From the NCBI RefSeq assembly GCF_900112665.1, contig NZ_FOMN01000001.1, positions 277,187-341,186 of the forward strand: a DNA stretch of 64,000 nt, read 5' to 3'. The position numbers were made by a program, and so were the translations under genes. This DNA comes from Lactobacillus bombicola. GTDB taxonomy: Bacteria; Bacillota; Bacilli; Lactobacillales; Lactobacillaceae. This document shows, piece after piece, positions 25,093 through 36,681 of the stretch. The notes beneath the pieces were generated by a model. The model was not told the DNA's origin and ran no database searches. It saw nothing but the letters and a program-made list of their open reading frames with translations. The first letter of the stretch is position 1; each line of letters begins with the position of its first letter.

Positions 25093-26232
25093 TTATTGCA
25101 GTTTTTCTTTTAATCTTTCAAAGAAACCTTTTTCTTGTGGATTAATGGATCCCCCGCCAGCCTTAACAAAGTCAACCAAGGCTGCTCTTTGTTTTTCGTT
25201 AATGGTCTTAGGAATCTGTACTTCAACTGTTGTTACTTGATCACCACGTGCATTACCACGTAAATATGGAACTCCCTCACCTCTTAATGTGAATTTTTTA
25301 TTAGGCTGGGTACCAGCAGGAATTTTTAATTTTTGCTCCCCATGAACAGTTTTAACTGTAATTTCATCCCCAAGAGTAGCCTGAGCAAATGAAATTGGCA
25401 CCGTTGTATAAATTGTATTCCCTTCACGCTTAAAGTCCTTGGACGGTTTTATCCGATATGAAATATATAAGTCACCATAAGGCCCACCGTTTTTACCAGC
25501 TTCACCTTGACCTTCATAGCGTAACTGCTGACCATTGTCAATTCCGGCTGGAATATTAACTTCTATAGTGTTTTTACCATCTACAACACCATTTCCATGA
25601 CACGTACCACAAGGATGTTCAATAATAATCCCTCGTCCATTACATTTGTCACAAACCGTTTGTCGTCGAATCATCCCAATCATTGACTTCTGCGTAACTG
25701 TCATATAGCCAGTTCCATTACATTTGTCACAAGTAATTGGATGGGTACCCTTTTCAGCACCACTTCCCTTACATGTCCCACAAATTTCACTACGAGTATA
25801 TGAAACTTGCGTTTTTTTACCAGTAATAGAATCCATGAAATCAATAGTTAGAGTATAGTCTAAATCTTCGCCGCGTGTTGGTGCAGTCGGATCTGCTCGT
25901 CGCTGTCCACTAGAAGCGCCACCAAAGAAATCGTTAAAAATATCACCAAAATCACCAAAACCACTAAAGTCACCGTAGCCTTGACCTGCACCACCAAAGC
26001 CAGCTTGGCCATTCACACCAGCTGCACCAAATTGATCGTACTGACTCTTCTTTTGTGGGTCATGAAGAACTTCATAAGCTTCATTTATTTTTTTGTATTT
26101 TTCCTCTGCACCTGGTTCATGATTGATATCAGGATGGTATTTCTTAGCTAATTTACGATAAGCAGAATTAATTTCTTTATCACTGGCATTTCGATCAACA
26201 CCTAGCACACTATAATAATCTTCTTGTGCCAT
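25093..26232 (-). CDS. dnaJ: Chaperone DnaJ (Hsp40)
   Basis: This 379-residue co-chaperone stimulates DnaK ATPase. It has an N-terminal J domain (about 5-68) with the HPD motif in YHPDINH, a Gly/Phe-rich linker (about 73-110), four CxxCxGxG zinc repeats ([32 protein letters not shown], about 150-215), and two C-terminal substrate-binding domains. It is the last gene of hrcA-grpE-dnaK-dnaJ. A hairpin in the 78-base gap after dnaK may lower its expression relative to DnaK. Confidence 0.98.
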   Translation of the reverse strand: MAQEDYYSVLGVDRNASDKEINSAYRKLAKKYHPDINHEPGAEEKYKKINEAYEVLHDPQKKSQYDQFGAAGVNGQAGFGGAGQGYGDFSGFGDFGDIFNDFFGGASSGQRRADPTAPTRGEDLDYTLTIDFMDSITGKKTQVSYTRSEICGTCKGSGAEKGTHPITCDKCNGTGYMTVTQKSMIGMIRRQTVCDKCNGRGIIIEHPCGTCHGNGVVDGKNTIEVNIPAGIDNGQQLRYEGQGEAGKNGGPYGDLYISYRIKPSKDFKREGNTIYTTVPISFAQATLGDEITVKTVHGEQKLKIPAGTQPNKKFTLRGEGVPYLRGNARGDQVTTVEVQIPKTINEKQRAALVDFVKAGGGSINPQEKGFFERLKEKLQ

Positions 26233-26256
26233 CTAAAAGCTCCTTACTTTCCAAAA

Positions 26257-26287
26257 GAAAAGAACTACTTTCATGGCAGTTCTTTTC
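26257..26287 (-). terminator. Hairpin between dnaK and dnaJ
   Basis: Perfect 10-base arms GAAAAGAACT / AGTTCTTTTC with an 11-base loop and a following T-rich stretch on the minus strand. A partial terminator or processing site inside the operon. Confidence 0.6.
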
Positions 26288-26310
26288 TAATTTATTCAAT
26301 TATAAACCCA

Positions 26311-28149
26311 TTACTTGTCAGGGTCTACTTTATGAAATTCGCCATCACTAGCTGAACCATCACCTGCATTGCCATTTTGACCATCAGCTTCAGCACCAGG
26401 TTGTCCTTGAGCTCCACCATTAGCTTGGTATAACTTAACCGCTAAATCTTGAGCAACTTTTGATAGTGCATCTTTCTTAGTCTTCATTTCTTCCAAGTTA
26501 TTGTCCTTTTGTGCCTGCTTCAATTCATCAAGCGCATCTTGAACCTTCTTAATATCGTCTTCAGAAACTTTATCCTTAACTTCACCCAAAGTCTTTTCAG
26601 TTGAGAAAATTAATTGGTCAACTTCATTGCGTAAGTCAACTTCTTCTTTCTTCTTTTTATCTTCTTCGGCATGCTCTTCAGCTTCTTTTTGCATCTTTTG
26701 AATTTCTTCATCGGATAAACCAGATGAACTCTTAATGGTAATCTTTTGTTCTTTACCGGTACCCATATCTTTAGCCGAAACATTTACAATTCCATTCTTA
26801 TCGATATCAAAGGTTACTTGAATTTGTGGAACACCACGAGGTGCGGCAGGAATATCAGTCAGTTCAAAACGACCCAAGGTCTTATCATCAGCAGCCATTG
26901 GACGTTCACCTTGCAAAACGTGGACATCAACAGCAGGTTGATTATCAGCAGCAGTTGAAAAGATTTGACTCTTAGACGTTGGAATTGTGGTATTCTTTTC
27001 AATTAATTTAGTGAAGACACCACCCATGGTTTCAATACCAAGTGAAAGTGGAGTAACATCGAGTAAAACGACATCCTTAACATCACCTGAAATAACACCA
27101 CCTTGAATAGCAGCACCTAAGGCAACAGCTTCATCAGGATTGATTGAGTGGTCAGGTTCTTTGCCAGACCACTTCTTAACTGCTTCTTGAACCGCTGGAA
27201 TTCTAGTCGATCCACCATTTAAAATAACCTTATCAATATCATTAACAGTTAAGTCTGCATCTTTTAGTGCATTATCAAATGGAATCTTAGTTCGATCAAC
27301 AAGATCAGCCGTTAATTCATCAAACTTAGCACGAGTCAAATCAGCTTCTAAGTGTAATGGACCGGCTTCACCAGCAGAAATAAATGGAAGTGAAATGTGA
27401 GTTGAAGATACACCAGATAGATCTTTCTTAGCTTTTTCAGCAGCATCTTTTAATCTCTGTAGTGCCATCTTATCAGTTGATAAGTCCACGCCATTTTCAT
27501 CTTTAAAGCCTTTAACAAGCCAGTCAATAATCTTATTATCAAAGTCATCACCACCAAGACGTGTATCACCATTAGTGGACAATACCTGAAAAACACCATC
27601 ACCTAGTTGCAAAACAGAAACATCGAAAGTTCCACCACCAAGGTCATATACTAAAACTTTTTCATCTTCAGCATCTTTATCCAAACCATAAGCAAGTGAT
27701 GAAGCAGTTGGTTCGTTAATAATCCGTTTTACTTCTAAACCAGCAATCTTACCAGCATCTTTAGTAGCTTGACGTTGAGCATCATTAAAGTAAGCTGGAA
27801 CCGTAATAACTGCTTCAGTAACCTTCTCACCTAAATAGTCTTCTGAAAATTTCTTAATATATTGTAAAATCATTGCAGAAATTTCTTGTGGTGTATAGGC
27901 CTTATCCCCAATTTTGACTTTATAACCAGCCTCACCAATGTGACGCTTAATTGAAGAAATAGTATTAGGATTAGTAATTGCTTGCCGTTTAGCTACTTCA
28001 CCAACTTGAATTTCACCATCCTTAAAGGCAACTACTGAAGGAGTAGTTCTGTTACCTTCTGGATTAGTAATAATTTTTGGTTCCTTACCTTCAAGAACTG
28101 CAACTGCAGAGTTAGTTGTTCCAAGATCAATACCGATAACTTTTGACAT
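26311..28149 (-). CDS. dnaK: Chaperone DnaK (Hsp70)
   Basis: This 612-residue ATP-dependent chaperone has the N-terminal ATPase domain (about 1-360) with [10 protein letters not shown], the phosphate loop [13 protein letters not shown] and [11 protein letters not shown]. The interdomain linker [15 protein letters not shown] comes next, then the beta-sandwich and helical-lid substrate-binding domains, and a disordered Gly/Asp-rich tail ([18 protein letters not shown]). Length and all signature motifs are normal. It works with GrpE and DnaJ encoded beside it and is repressed by HrcA via the CIRCE elements. Confidence 0.99.
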   Translation of the reverse strand: MSKVIGIDLGTTNSAVAVLEGKEPKIITNPEGNRTTPSVVAFKDGEIQVGEVAKRQAITNPNTISSIKRHIGEAGYKVKIGDKAYTPQEISAMILQYIKKFSEDYLGEKVTEAVITVPAYFNDAQRQATKDAGKIAGLEVKRIINEPTASSLAYGLDKDAEDEKVLVYDLGGGTFDVSVLQLGDGVFQVLSTNGDTRLGGDDFDNKIIDWLVKGFKDENGVDLSTDKMALQRLKDAAEKAKKDLSGVSSTHISLPFISAGEAGPLHLEADLTRAKFDELTADLVDRTKIPFDNALKDADLTVNDIDKVILNGGSTRIPAVQEAVKKWSGKEPDHSINPDEAVALGAAIQGGVISGDVKDVVLLDVTPLSLGIETMGGVFTKLIEKNTTIPTSKSQIFSTAADNQPAVDVHVLQGERPMAADDKTLGRFELTDIPAAPRGVPQIQVTFDIDKNGIVNVSAKDMGTGKEQKITIKSSSGLSDEEIQKMQKEAEEHAEEDKKKKEEVDLRNEVDQLIFSTEKTLGEVKDKVSEDDIKKVQDALDELKQAQKDNNLEEMKTKKDALSKVAQDLAVKLYQANGGAQGQPGAEADGQNGNAGDGSASDGEFHKVDPDK

Positions 28150-28168
28150 TAATAAAACTTCCTTTCAA

Positions 28169-28747
28169 TTATTGTGCAACAACAACCATTGCTGGTCTTA
28201 ATGTGCGATCCTTATATAAATATCCCTTTTGTAAAACCTGAACGATATAATTCTTCTGCTCATTATTTTCAGCAGTAACCGTTTGAACTGCCTGATGTAA
28301 GTTTGGATCAAATTCTACACCTTCAGCATCGATTTCACTAATTCCATGATCTTTCATCGCTTTAATCAAGGAGTCAAGAGTCATTTGAACACCCTTTTTA
28401 AGCTGCTTTGAAGCTTCATCATCTACTTCAATTGCTAAAGCTCTTTCTAAATTATCCATTGCCGGTAAAATATCTTTAGCTAAAGACTGAGATTCATACT
28501 TAATCAATTGTGCACGTTCATTATTATAACGATTTTGCATATTTTGCATTTCTGCTTGACTACGTAAGTATTTATCTTCTAAATCTTTATTTTGTTCCTG
28601 CACCCTAGTTAACTCTGATTTGATTTTATCTTTTTCAGATTCAGATGCTTGTTGATCATCTACTTGAGCTTCAAAATCTTTCGTTTCATCCGTTGCCGGT
28701 TGATTTTCTATAAAATCTTTTTCATTAGTCTGTTTTTCTTTACTCAC
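28169..28747 (-). CDS. grpE: Nucleotide exchange factor GrpE
   Basis: This 192-residue dimeric factor releases ADP from DnaK. It has an acidic, low-complexity N-terminus, a long coiled coil (about 40-100, [11 protein letters not shown] region onward) and the C-terminal beta domain with [12 protein letters not shown] and the ending [11 protein letters not shown] typical of GrpE. It lies between hrcA (12-base gap) and dnaK (19-base gap) in the heat-shock operon. Confidence 0.97.
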   Translation of the reverse strand: MSKEKQTNEKDFIENQPATDETKDFEAQVDDQQASESEKDKIKSELTRVQEQNKDLEDKYLRSQAEMQNMQNRYNNERAQLIKYESQSLAKDILPAMDNLERALAIEVDDEASKQLKKGVQMTLDSLIKAMKDHGISEIDAEGVEFDPNLHQAVQTVTAENNEQKNYIVQVLQKGYLYKDRTLRPAMVVVAQ

Positions 28748-28759
28748 AGTTAACCCCCT

Positions 28760-29809
28760 TTATTTAAATCTACCATAATATTCCAGTAGCTTTTTAGCTA
28801 ATTCATTTCTAAAATATTCTAGTAGGCCAATCACTTGCGAATATGGCATATTATTAGGACCAAGTAAAGCAATAATACCCTTACCATATGACCCTACACT
28901 GTACTCTGCAGTAAGAAGACTATAATCCTTCAATAAATCATTAGATAATTCCGAACCTAAACTAACTCTTATGGGTGAGTGACTATCACTTGAGTTCATT
29001 ACATTAGTCATTAAATTCGAAACTATATCTTCATGACCCAGTAATTCATAGAGCGATTTCAAACTTGAAGCATCGCTTAGTGAACTGTTATTTAAAAGGT
29101 TTAGCTGCCCGTCAACATACATTTGCTCACTAGTAGCCTCTTTAACCACATCTTCAACCAATTCAATTAATTCAGTGATATGATGAAGACCAAATTTTTC
29201 ACTTAAATCTTGACTTAATGAACTCGGGTTTATTTCGTTTAAAGTCTTACCTACCAATTCATCGTTTAGCATTCGCACAGCTTTTTCAACTTCATCGCCA
29301 CCAATATTATAGGGTAAACGATAAACTTGACTGTGAACATTCCCATCACTGGTAACCAAAATAGCCATAACTTGCCTATTCACTAATGGAACAATTCGAA
29401 AACCAGTAATAGTTAAAGAATTACTCTCTGGTCCTTCAGCAAAAGCAGTATAATTAGTCAAATTAGATAAAATCTTGGCCGCCTCTTGAACAATTTCATT
29501 AACTTGATGAAATGGCTGGCTAAATTGTAGCATAATTCTATCATATACTGATGCTGGCAAACGTAATGGCTCAACTAAATTATCTAAATAGTACCGATAG
29601 CCTTCAGTTGATGGTAAACGGCCACTAGATAAATGAGTTTTTTCAATTAAGCCCTTGTCTTCTAAAAGAGCCATTTCATTACGAATAGTTGCACTGGAAA
29701 CTTTAATTGGCAGTTGGTTCATTACAGTTTTTGAACCGACAGGATCATGTGTCTGTGTAAAATTATTAATAATTGTTTTTAAAATTAATTCTTGACGTTC
29801 GGTCAACAT
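28760..29809 (-). CDS. hrcA: Heat-inducible transcription repressor HrcA
   Basis: ATG 29809 is chosen, behind GAGGG; an upstream in-frame GTG would overlap the operator. The 349-residue repressor starts [17 protein letters not shown] and has an N-terminal winged helix with [20 protein letters not shown], a GAF-like domain and the inserted dimerisation domain ([11 protein letters not shown] near the end). It binds the CIRCE repeats upstream and is kept active by GroEL in known systems, so it controls its own operon with grpE, dnaK and dnaJ. Confidence 0.97.
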   Translation of the reverse strand: MLTERQELILKTIINNFTQTHDPVGSKTVMNQLPIKVSSATIRNEMALLEDKGLIEKTHLSSGRLPSTEGYRYYLDNLVEPLRLPASVYDRIMLQFSQPFHQVNEIVQEAAKILSNLTNYTAFAEGPESNSLTITGFRIVPLVNRQVMAILVTSDGNVHSQVYRLPYNIGGDEVEKAVRMLNDELVGKTLNEINPSSLSQDLSEKFGLHHITELIELVEDVVKEATSEQMYVDGQLNLLNNSSLSDASSLKSLYELLGHEDIVSNLMTNVMNSSDSHSPIRVSLGSELSNDLLKDYSLLTAEYSVGSYGKGIIALLGPNNMPYSQVIGLLEYFRNELAKKLLEYYGRFK

Positions 29810-29826
29810 AAATATCGCCCTCACTT

Positions 29827-29853
29827 TTAGCACTCTTATTTGCTTTGTGCTAA
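29827..29853 (-). promoter_or_regulatory. CIRCE operator 1
   Basis: TTAGCACTC, 9 bases, TTGTGCTAA: CIRCE consensus with two mismatches in one arm. It lies downstream of the -10 box, directly before the hrcA start, so HrcA bound here would block elongation or initiation. Confidence 0.9.
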
Positions 29854-29861
29854 CAATTATT

Positions 29862-29889
29862 ATGATACTAGTATTTAGCAGAATGTCAA
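29862..29889 (-). promoter_or_regulatory. hrcA operon promoter
   Basis: Minus-strand TTGACA (29884-29889), 16 bases, TATCAT (29862-29867). The -35 box is inside CIRCE 2. Confidence 0.85.
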
Positions 29890-29901
29890 GCTGAGTGCTA
29901 A
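29875..29901 (-). promoter_or_regulatory. CIRCE operator 2
   Basis: TTAGCAGAA, 9 bases, GAGTGCTAA: three mismatches in one arm, perfect in the other. It overlaps the -35 box, so the operon is bracketed by two HrcA sites. Confidence 0.88.
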
Positions 29902-29935
29902 TTATTTTGAAATAAATTTTTGCAACAATTTCAAC

Positions 29936-30868
29936 TTACCTGTACCGCTCAAAATAGTCTGTAATCTTTAATTTATCCTGTTTCATTTGCTCTTTTAGTT
30001 GATTTAAATTAGCAAACTTTATTTCGCCACGTGTATACTTATACCATTTAATTATTATCTTTTGGTCATAAGCCTCTTCACTAAAACCAAATAAGTTAGA
30101 TTCAATATATATTTTTTGGGCACTGTTAATTGTTACATTATAGCCTACACTAGTCATTGATTCATACCACTTACCATTAATCATTGTCCTTGTAGCATAA
30201 ACGCCAACTTTAGGAATCACCTTATTCTCATCCCAAACTAAATTAGCAGTTGGAAAGCCCAACTTGTGACCATTACGTAGTCCATGCCCAATATAACCGG
30301 ACATGACATAAGATGTGCCAAGTAAGTCTTTAACTAAGTCCATTTTCCCATTTTTAATAGCTCTTTTAATCTCTGTTGAGCCAATTTTTTGGCCATTGTA
30401 TGTTTGTTCCGGAACCGTAATAAGCTCAAATCTGTTTTGCGCAAATTTGGGTAAATTCTGCATATTGGCAATATTTTTAGGTCCATAGGTATAATCAAAA
30501 CCAGCAACAACAGTCTCAGTATTAAGTTTAACAATAATATTATCTACAAATTCTTGGGCACTTACTTTGCTAAATTGCTCATTAAAATGCATCACCAACA
30601 AATAATCTACTCCAAGCTGCCGCATTTTATATATCTTTTCATCTAGGGTATCAATATAACTCACTACTTGGTTTTGATAGACCTCCTTAGGATGCCGATC
30701 AAATGTCATTAGCACTAAGGGTAAGCCCTTACTATTGGCAGTGTTCTTTGCAACCTTTATTAACTGCTGATGTCCACGATGAACACCATCAAAAAAGCCG
30801 AGAGCCAATACAATTTTACCCGGGACAATATTCTTTTTAACTGGATAAGATAAATGAATAATTTGCAC
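29936..30868 (-). CDS. ribF: Bifunctional riboflavin kinase / FAD synthetase
   Basis: This 310-residue enzyme makes FMN and then FAD from riboflavin. The N-terminal nucleotidyltransferase part has GFFDGVHRGHQQLI (about 25-40) and VVAGFDYTYG; the C-terminal flavokinase part has the RIGHGLRNGHKLGFPTAN-type motif near residues 190-210, read here as GHGLRNGHKLGFPTANL. It follows truB by 19 bases at the end of the rimP-nusA-infB gene string, an order common in Firmicutes. Confidence 0.97.
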   Translation of the reverse strand: MQIIHLSYPVKKNIVPGKIVLALGFFDGVHRGHQQLIKVAKNTANSKGLPLVLMTFDRHPKEVYQNQVVSYIDTLDEKIYKMRQLGVDYLLVMHFNEQFSKVSAQEFVDNIIVKLNTETVVAGFDYTYGPKNIANMQNLPKFAQNRFELITVPEQTYNGQKIGSTEIKRAIKNGKMDLVKDLLGTSYVMSGYIGHGLRNGHKLGFPTANLVWDENKVIPKVGVYATRTMINGKWYESMTSVGYNVTINSAQKIYIESNLFGFSEEAYDQKIIIKWYKYTRGEIKFANLNQLKEQMKQDKLKITDYFERYR

Positions 30869-30887
30869 TGTTGAACCTTCATTTCAT

Positions 30888-31781
30888 CTAATTATTTTGC
30901 AAAAGCATTAATTCAGGACGGTACATTGTACCTCTGGCTTGATAAATCGCCTTAACTTTATTATTGTACCTTAATGCAACTTTTTTTGCATTCGTTTTCA
31001 AAGCAATTGCTGCCCCATTTTTTACCTTTAGCCATTGATTTTCGTTCAAGTCAATTGTCTGATAATCTTTGAAAAATACTTCGATTGGTTGTATTGCTTT
31101 TTTAGCTATAGCTGGATTGCTAATAATTTCATCTAGTTTAACAGCTTGACTGAGATTAAAGCCTGAGCTTGCTGTCCTTCGTAAGGTTTGCATTACTGCC
31201 GGAACACCTATATTTTCGCCTAGGTCATTGACAAGTGAACGCACATATGTGCCTTTACTACATTCAATTTCAAAATTAAAAGTTTCTTGTCCCTTTTCTA
31301 AGTCAAATTGAGGCTCATCAACCGCGTTGTATGCAAAAATTTTAACTAATCGCTTTGGTCGTTCAACCTCAATACCTTCGCGTGCATATTCATAGAGGTG
31401 CCTGCCATTTAAACGTACAGCTGAGTAAATTGGTGGAACCTGTTCTATTTTTCCAATAAACTCTTGCATCCTTGTTTGCAGAGTATCTTTACTAATTTTC
31501 GTTGTTAAACGCTTAGTTTCGAGCACTTTACCAGATGTGTCATAACTATCCGTGGCATAACCTAACAGGCCTGCACCACAATATTTTTTATTTTTTTGAT
31601 GCATTAATTCAATCAATTTTGTTGCTTGTCCAATTGCAATTGGTAAAACTCCAGTTACATCAGGGTCTAAAGTTCCCGCATGGCCAATTTTTTTAATATG
31701 CAGTACTTTACGCAAATGGTAAACAACATCTGCACTCGTCATACCCTTTTCTTTATCAATTACTAATATTCCGTTAATCAT
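30888..31781 (-). CDS. truB: tRNA pseudouridine(55) synthase TruB
   Basis: This 297-residue enzyme isomerises U55 in the T loop of tRNAs. The catalytic aspartate lies in [15 protein letters not shown] (about 38-52). [19 protein letters not shown] and [12 protein letters not shown] are further family motifs, and a short C-terminal PUA-like region follows. Start ATG 31781 with TAGGGA upstream. It is separated from rbfA by a terminator hairpin that overlaps its ribosome-binding region, so readthrough may set its level. Confidence 0.97.
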   Translation of the reverse strand: MINGILVIDKEKGMTSADVVYHLRKVLHIKKIGHAGTLDPDVTGVLPIAIGQATKLIELMHQKNKKYCGAGLLGYATDSYDTSGKVLETKRLTTKISKDTLQTRMQEFIGKIEQVPPIYSAVRLNGRHLYEYAREGIEVERPKRLVKIFAYNAVDEPQFDLEKGQETFNFEIECSKGTYVRSLVNDLGENIGVPAVMQTLRRTASSGFNLSQAVKLDEIISNPAIAKKAIQPIEVFFKDYQTIDLNENQWLKVKNGAAIALKTNAKKVALRYNNKVKAIYQARGTMYRPELMLLQNN

Positions 31782-31794
31782 TTCCCTACCTACT

Positions 31795-31818
31795 AAAAAA
31801 GCGCTAACCAGCGCTTTT
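31795..31818 (-). terminator. Terminator between rbfA and truB
   Basis: AAAAGCGCT / AGCGCTTTT with a 4-base loop and six T on the minus strand, in the 38-base gap. It probably reduces transcription into truB-ribF. Confidence 0.82.
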
Positions 31819-31819
31819 C

Positions 31820-32182
31820 TTAATTATTGCGATCTGCATCTTGCTTTTTTACTTCTGCAATTAAACGATCAATCTTACTACCATATTTAACTGAATTATC
31901 CCGTTTAAAAATTAATTCTGGAACTTTATAAACAGTTAAAATTTGTCCTAAGAGATGACGCATCATTCCCTTAGCTTTTTCTAAACCAATAGCCGTTTCT
32001 TCTTCCTTTTTTGGATTTTCAGAAAGAATGCTGTAATAAACAGTAGCATAAGACAAATCATTGGTACATTCAACTGCTGTAATCGTTACATCTTTAACAC
32101 GTGCATCACGTATATCTTTTCGTAAAATTTTAGTTAATTCACGCAGAATTTCGCCTTCAACACGACCAATTCTATGTTTCAT
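31820..32182 (-). CDS. rbfA: Ribosome-binding factor A
   Basis: This 120-residue KH-fold protein binds the 30S subunit and helps maturation of the 16S rRNA 5' end, especially in the cold. [20 protein letters not shown] at the start and the KH-type segment [21 protein letters not shown] are typical. It sits directly after infB (18-base gap), the usual arrangement, and ends at a strong hairpin. Confidence 0.96.
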   Translation of the reverse strand: MKHRIGRVEGEILRELTKILRKDIRDARVKDVTITAVECTNDLSYATVYYSILSENPKKEEETAIGLEKAKGMMRHLLGQILTVYKVPELIFKRDNSVKYGSKIDRLIAEVKKQDADRNN

Positions 32183-32200
32183 ACTTTGCTCCTAATCACA

Positions 32201-34843
32201 CTATTTTTGTGGCTTAACTTCCTGTTGTTCAACTGCTTCCAGCTCATCGCCAATTTTAATGTCATTATAACCTTCGATTGTTAAACCACAGTCAAAGCCC
32301 TGCTTAACAATTTTGGTATCATCTTTAAACCGTTTTAATGAACCAACTTTACCAGTATAGATTACAACACCATTACGTATCAAATTAACATCCGCATCAC
32401 GTGAGATATAGCCTGAATCAACAAAAGCTCCAGCAATAGTGCCGACTTTAGAAACTTTCCATGTTTCACGCACGGTCAAATTCCCAACAACTTTATCTTC
32501 ATATGTTGGCTCAAGCATTCCTTGCATAGCGGCTTTAACATCATCAATTGCTTTATAAATAACACTATATAAACGTATGTCGACTCCGCCATCTGTTTCC
32601 GCCTGCGACTTAGCGGTTACAGTCGGACGAACATTAAAACCAATAATAAATGCGTTCGATGCGGCAGCTAATGTTACATCGGATTCATTAACTGCACCAA
32701 CACCAGCGTGAATAATATTAACCCGGACACCCTCAACGTCAATTTTTTCAAATGATTGTTGTAAAGCTTCAACAGATCCTTGAACATCAGCTTTTAAGAC
32801 AACACCAACTTCTTTCATATTCTCTTTCTTCATTGTATCGAAAAGATTATCAAGGGTTACATGTTGTACATTTTCCCTGGATTGCTGTAATGCTTGTTGC
32901 GCCCTCTGTTCGCCGACACTACGTGCTGTCTTTTCATCATCAAAGACAACTATCTTATCAGCAGATTCTGGCACATCATTTAGCCCAGTAATTTCAACTG
33001 GCATCGATGGAGTAGCTTTTTCAACTTGACGTCCACGATCATTGGTCATTACCCGAACGCGTCCAAAACGATTCCCCACAACAATCGGATCTCCAGTATG
33101 CAACGTACCTTGCTGAATTAATAAATCAGCAACTGGACCACGTCCCCGAGATAACCGAGCTTCGATTACTGTACCAATCGCCTTTTGCTTAGGATCAGCC
33201 TTTAGTTCCATTAAATCAGCTTGGAGTAAAATCATTTGCAAAAGCTCATCAACATTTTCACCAGTTTTAGCAGATATTTGAACATAAATGGTATCTCCAC
33301 CATAATCTTCTGGTATTAAATTATATTTCATTAATTGTTCGGTAACATGTTCCGGGTTAGCACCTGGCACATCCATTTTGTTAATTGCAACAATTATTGG
33401 CACTTTTGCACTTTTAGCATGATCAATTGCTTCAATAGTTTGTGGCATTACTCCATCGTCAGCTGCAACAACTAAAACAACAATATCTGTTATTTCTGCA
33501 CCACGTTCACGCATATTTGAAAATGCCGCATGACCTGGAGTATCCAAAAATGTTATTGGCTTATTATCTATTTTTACTTGATAAGCTCCAATTTTTTGAG
33601 TAATACCACCAGCTTCATGTGCTGAAACTTGTGTATGGCGTAAGCGATCTAATAAAGTTGTCTTACCGTGATCAACGTGTCCCATAATTGTAACGACTGG
33701 TGGGCGTTTAACTTGTAATTTCGAATTTTGCGAAGCTTCCATTTGTTTTTCATAAAGAGTATCAATGTCGGAAATATCTTCATGAATTTTTTCTTCAGCG
33801 TTAATCCCATATTCAGCCGCAATTAACTCAATTGCATCTTTATCTAATGATTGATTTTGATTGGTCATCACTCCAAGCATAAATAATTTTTTAACAATTT
33901 CTGCTGGTTCACGATGCAATAATTTACCCAAATCTTGAGCATTCATCCCAACTTCATAAACTAAAGTTTCTGGCAATGGGCGCTCTTTGCGTTGAGTTGG
34001 TTGTTTTTTAGGTAATTGTTCAAATTGCCGCTTTTTACCCTTATTTTTGCGCTTTTCTTGATGCTTTGAAAAATTATTGCCAGCATAATTTTGATTTTTT
34101 CCCTTACGACCAGGCTTACCAGAATTGCGAGTATGACCATTACCACGCCGATTCTCATCTTTTACAGGCTCTATCGTGGTATTATCTTCAATAACTCGAT
34201 GCTTATTAACCGAAGATGACGCCTGATTTTGTTTCATTCTTGCTGGCGAAGGCTTAATTATTTTAGGACCGACTGTCTTAGGAGTAACTGCTACTTTTTT
34301 AACAGTTTGCTTTTCATTTGAACTTATTTTTTTCACTTCTTCTATTTTTTTAGTTGGCTTTTCTTCATTTGACTTTTCAAAATCATGTCGACTAACCTGT
34401 TTTGTTTGCTGATTTAATGAATTTTCTTCAACTCGCTGTTTTTGCTTTAACTGCTTAAGCAAGTCTTGTGCTACCGGCTTAGACGTTTTTTCATTATGAT
34501 TTGTTTTAATCTTTTGTTTTTTGTTTACTTGATCACGATGCGCCTGATCATTTACACGATTAGTATTCCGCTTTTTAGTAGTCTTTTTTTCATCAACCTT
34601 TTTTTCGTTTTTACGAATTGAAGTTACAGAAACTTTGATTTTACTACTTTTCGAAGCGGATTTCTCTTCCTTTTTAGTGGGAGCGGGGTTTTGAAAACTA
34701 CCCTTTATCTGATTCACTTCTGAATCTTCCAGTGATGACATATGATTCTTTACATTGAAACCGAGTTCTTTCGCTTTATTAACCACAACTTTATTCTCGA
34801 TGCCTAACTCTTTTGCAATTTCATAAATTCTTGTTCTAGTCAT
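32201..34843 (-). CDS. infB: Translation initiation factor IF-2
   Basis: Start at ATG 34843, behind AAGGAG in the end of ylxQ, 5 bases after the ylxQ stop; 880 residues. It starts with an IF2_N domain ([14 protein letters not shown]), then a long Lys/Gln/Asn-rich, poorly ordered region (about 60-300). The GTPase domain has [19 protein letters not shown] and NKMD. C-terminal domains bind fMet-tRNA. It delivers initiator tRNA to the 30S subunit. All motifs are intact. Confidence 0.97.
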   Translation of the reverse strand: MTRTRIYEIAKELGIENKVVVNKAKELGFNVKNHMSSLEDSEVNQIKGSFQNPAPTKKEEKSASKSSKIKVSVTSIRKNEKKVDEKKTTKKRNTNRVNDQAHRDQVNKKQKIKTNHNEKTSKPVAQDLLKQLKQKQRVEENSLNQQTKQVSRHDFEKSNEEKPTKKIEEVKKISSNEKQTVKKVAVTPKTVGPKIIKPSPARMKQNQASSSVNKHRVIEDNTTIEPVKDENRRGNGHTRNSGKPGRKGKNQNYAGNNFSKHQEKRKNKGKKRQFEQLPKKQPTQRKERPLPETLVYEVGMNAQDLGKLLHREPAEIVKKLFMLGVMTNQNQSLDKDAIELIAAEYGINAEEKIHEDISDIDTLYEKQMEASQNSKLQVKRPPVVTIMGHVDHGKTTLLDRLRHTQVSAHEAGGITQKIGAYQVKIDNKPITFLDTPGHAAFSNMRERGAEITDIVVLVVAADDGVMPQTIEAIDHAKSAKVPIIVAINKMDVPGANPEHVTEQLMKYNLIPEDYGGDTIYVQISAKTGENVDELLQMILLQADLMELKADPKQKAIGTVIEARLSRGRGPVADLLIQQGTLHTGDPIVVGNRFGRVRVMTNDRGRQVEKATPSMPVEITGLNDVPESADKIVVFDDEKTARSVGEQRAQQALQQSRENVQHVTLDNLFDTMKKENMKEVGVVLKADVQGSVEALQQSFEKIDVEGVRVNIIHAGVGAVNESDVTLAAASNAFIIGFNVRPTVTAKSQAETDGGVDIRLYSVIYKAIDDVKAAMQGMLEPTYEDKVVGNLTVRETWKVSKVGTIAGAFVDSGYISRDADVNLIRNGVVIYTGKVGSLKRFKDDTKIVKQGFDCGLTIEGYNDIKIGDELEAVEQQEVKPQK

Positions 34844-34847
34844 CCAA

Positions 34848-35159
34848 TCACACTCCTTCATTAATCTTTTGTACTAATGCTTTATAAAAACCAATATCAG
34901 TAATACCTAATACTTTACGCTTTTTGCCAATTGCATGTGAAATTTCATCACTATTAAAAGCAGAAATAATACTTATCCCACTTTTGGTAGTAATTCTATT
35001 GACCTTTTCACTTGTACCTTCATGGCAGTCATTAGCCAAAATAACAACTTTGATTTTCTTTGCTTTAAGACCCGCAAGAACAAGTTCCTGACCTGAAATT
35101 ATTTTCCCAGCTCGCTCCGCAAGACCTAGCAAATTCAACGCTTTTTGTCTACTTTGCAA
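34848..35159 (-). CDS. ylxQ: YlxQ, L7Ae/L30e-family RNA-binding protein
   Basis: This 103-residue protein of the ribosomal L7Ae family is encoded between ylxR and infB as in B. subtilis. TTG 35159 is the start, 2 bases after the ylxR stop codon, so translation is probably coupled. The segments [17 protein letters not shown] and [16 protein letters not shown] are the family's RNA-binding loops. It may bind a kink-turn in rRNA or another RNA, but its role in the cell is not settled. Confidence 0.9.
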   Translation of the reverse strand: MQSRQKALNLLGLAERAGKIISGQELVLAGLKAKKIKVVILANDCHEGTSEKVNRITTKSGISIISAFNSDEISHAIGKKRKVLGITDIGFYKALVQKINEGV

Positions 35160-35161
35160 AT

Positions 35162-35458
35162 CTAACTATCACCAAATAATTCTTTTCTTGCCTTTTGATG
35201 ATCGACATAAGCATATAACTCGTCATAGAATGCTGCTGAAATTTTAGTTCCGAGACTGCGATCTAACACGCCTTTTTCTTGTGCAGACTTGATTTTGGTA
35301 GGATCTAATGAAACATAAGCACCACGACCTGGCTTTTTACCAGTTGGGTCAACAAAAACATTTTTTTCTTTATCAATTACAATGCGAACTAACTCTTTTT
35401 TAGGTTGCATACTATTAGTTAATAAATCTTTTCGCATTGGAATCTTTCTTTTTTTCAA
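35162..35458 (-). CDS. rnpM: YlxR (RnpM-type RNA-binding protein)
   Basis: This 98-residue protein starts at TTG 35458 behind a strong AGGAGG. MKKRKIPMRKDLL, PKKELVRIV and the GRGAYVS motif are typical of the YlxR family, reported as a modulator of RNase P in Firmicutes. The usual cysteines at the N-terminus are absent, as in other lactobacilli. It lies 17 bases after nusA. Confidence 0.9.
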   Translation of the reverse strand: MKKRKIPMRKDLLTNSMQPKKELVRIVIDKEKNVFVDPTGKKPGRGAYVSLDPTKIKSAQEKGVLDRSLGTKISAAFYDELYAYVDHQKARKELFGDS

Positions 35459-35475
35459 AAAAATTCCTCCTTGCC

Positions 35476-36663
35476 TTATTCATTATCAATATGCTCATTT
35501 ATTTCTAAATTTTGCTTAGTCTCTTGTATATCACTCAATTGGTCTTCATTGTCAGTACCTGATTGTTTCTCATTTGATACAGAATCAGTGCTTTCTTCTG
35601 TATTGTCATTTGCTTCATCAACAAACTCAACTTCAGATTCTGGTCTAATGTCAATTTTATAGCCAGTTAAGCGTGCAGCTAAGCGAACATTCTGCCCCTT
35701 CTTACCAATAGCAAGTGATAATTGATAATCAGGTACAATTACCAATGCACTTTTTTCATCTGCTTCATCGCCAAATTGAACTGCAATAACTTCTGCAGGA
35801 TTTAGGGCATTAGCAATAAAGTCTGACGGATCTTGCTCGTAATTGACAATATCAATATTTTCACCATCAAGTTCATTAACGACATTTTGCACACGTGTAC
35901 CACGTTGACCAACACAGGTTCCAACAGGATCAATATTAGGATCATTTGATTTTACCGCGATTTTAGTTCTATCACCAGCTTCACGCGCAATAGAAATGAT
36001 TTCAACTGTACCATCGAAAATTTCTGGGACTTCCTGTTCAAATAATCTTTTAACCATATCTGGTGCAGTTCGTGAAACTGTAATTTGAGCTCCTTTGGAA
36101 TCAGAACCAACATGAGTTACTAGTACACGAATTTGATCTTGAGGATTATAAATTTCATTTGGCATTTGATCATTGCGAGGCATAACAGCTTCTACATTAC
36201 CAATTTTAACATAGACAAAGCGATTATCACGTCTTTCAACTGTTCCAGTAATTAATTCATCTTCGTACTTTGAATATTCACTAATTATCTGATTTCTTTC
36301 AGCTTCACGTAAATGTTGCATGATAACTTGTTTGGCTGTTTGAGCTGCAATGCGACCGAAGTTCTTTGGTGCAACTTCAAAGCGAATTGTATCCCCTAAT
36401 TCATATGCACGGTTGATTGCTAAAGCATCTTTTAAACTAATTTCTAGTCGATCATCATGAACTTCTTCCACAACAACTTTCTCAGTCATTAACCTAAAGT
36501 CGCCCTTACGTTCATCAAATTTAACTACAACATTAGTTGCTTGGTTATAATTCTTTTTATATGCTGCAACGAGGGCTGCTTCAATTGCTTCAACAATTAC
36601 CTCTTGCTTAATACCTTTTGTTTCTTCTAAAGTAGCAAACGCCTCTAGCATTTCTTTAGACAT
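35476..36663 (-). CDS. nusA: Transcription termination/antitermination factor NusA
   Basis: This 395-residue RNA polymerase-associated factor has an N-terminal domain (about 1-125), an S1 domain (about 130-200, ITGTVERRDNRFVYV) and two KH domains (about 200-345, CVGQRGTRVQNVV and AIGKKGQNVRLA). The last 50 residues are an acidic Glu/Asp/Asn tail not seen in B. subtilis NusA. It modulates pausing, termination and rRNA antitermination, and could act on the hairpin in the leader of its own operon. Confidence 0.97.
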   Translation of the reverse strand: MSKEMLEAFATLEETKGIKQEVIVEAIEAALVAAYKKNYNQATNVVVKFDERKGDFRLMTEKVVVEEVHDDRLEISLKDALAINRAYELGDTIRFEVAPKNFGRIAAQTAKQVIMQHLREAERNQIISEYSKYEDELITGTVERRDNRFVYVKIGNVEAVMPRNDQMPNEIYNPQDQIRVLVTHVGSDSKGAQITVSRTAPDMVKRLFEQEVPEIFDGTVEIISIAREAGDRTKIAVKSNDPNIDPVGTCVGQRGTRVQNVVNELDGENIDIVNYEQDPSDFIANALNPAEVIAVQFGDEADEKSALVIVPDYQLSLAIGKKGQNVRLAARLTGYKIDIRPESEVEFVDEANDNTEESTDSVSNEKQSGTDNEDQLSDIQETKQNLEINEHIDNE

Positions 36664-36681
36664 AAGTTTTAATCAACCTTT

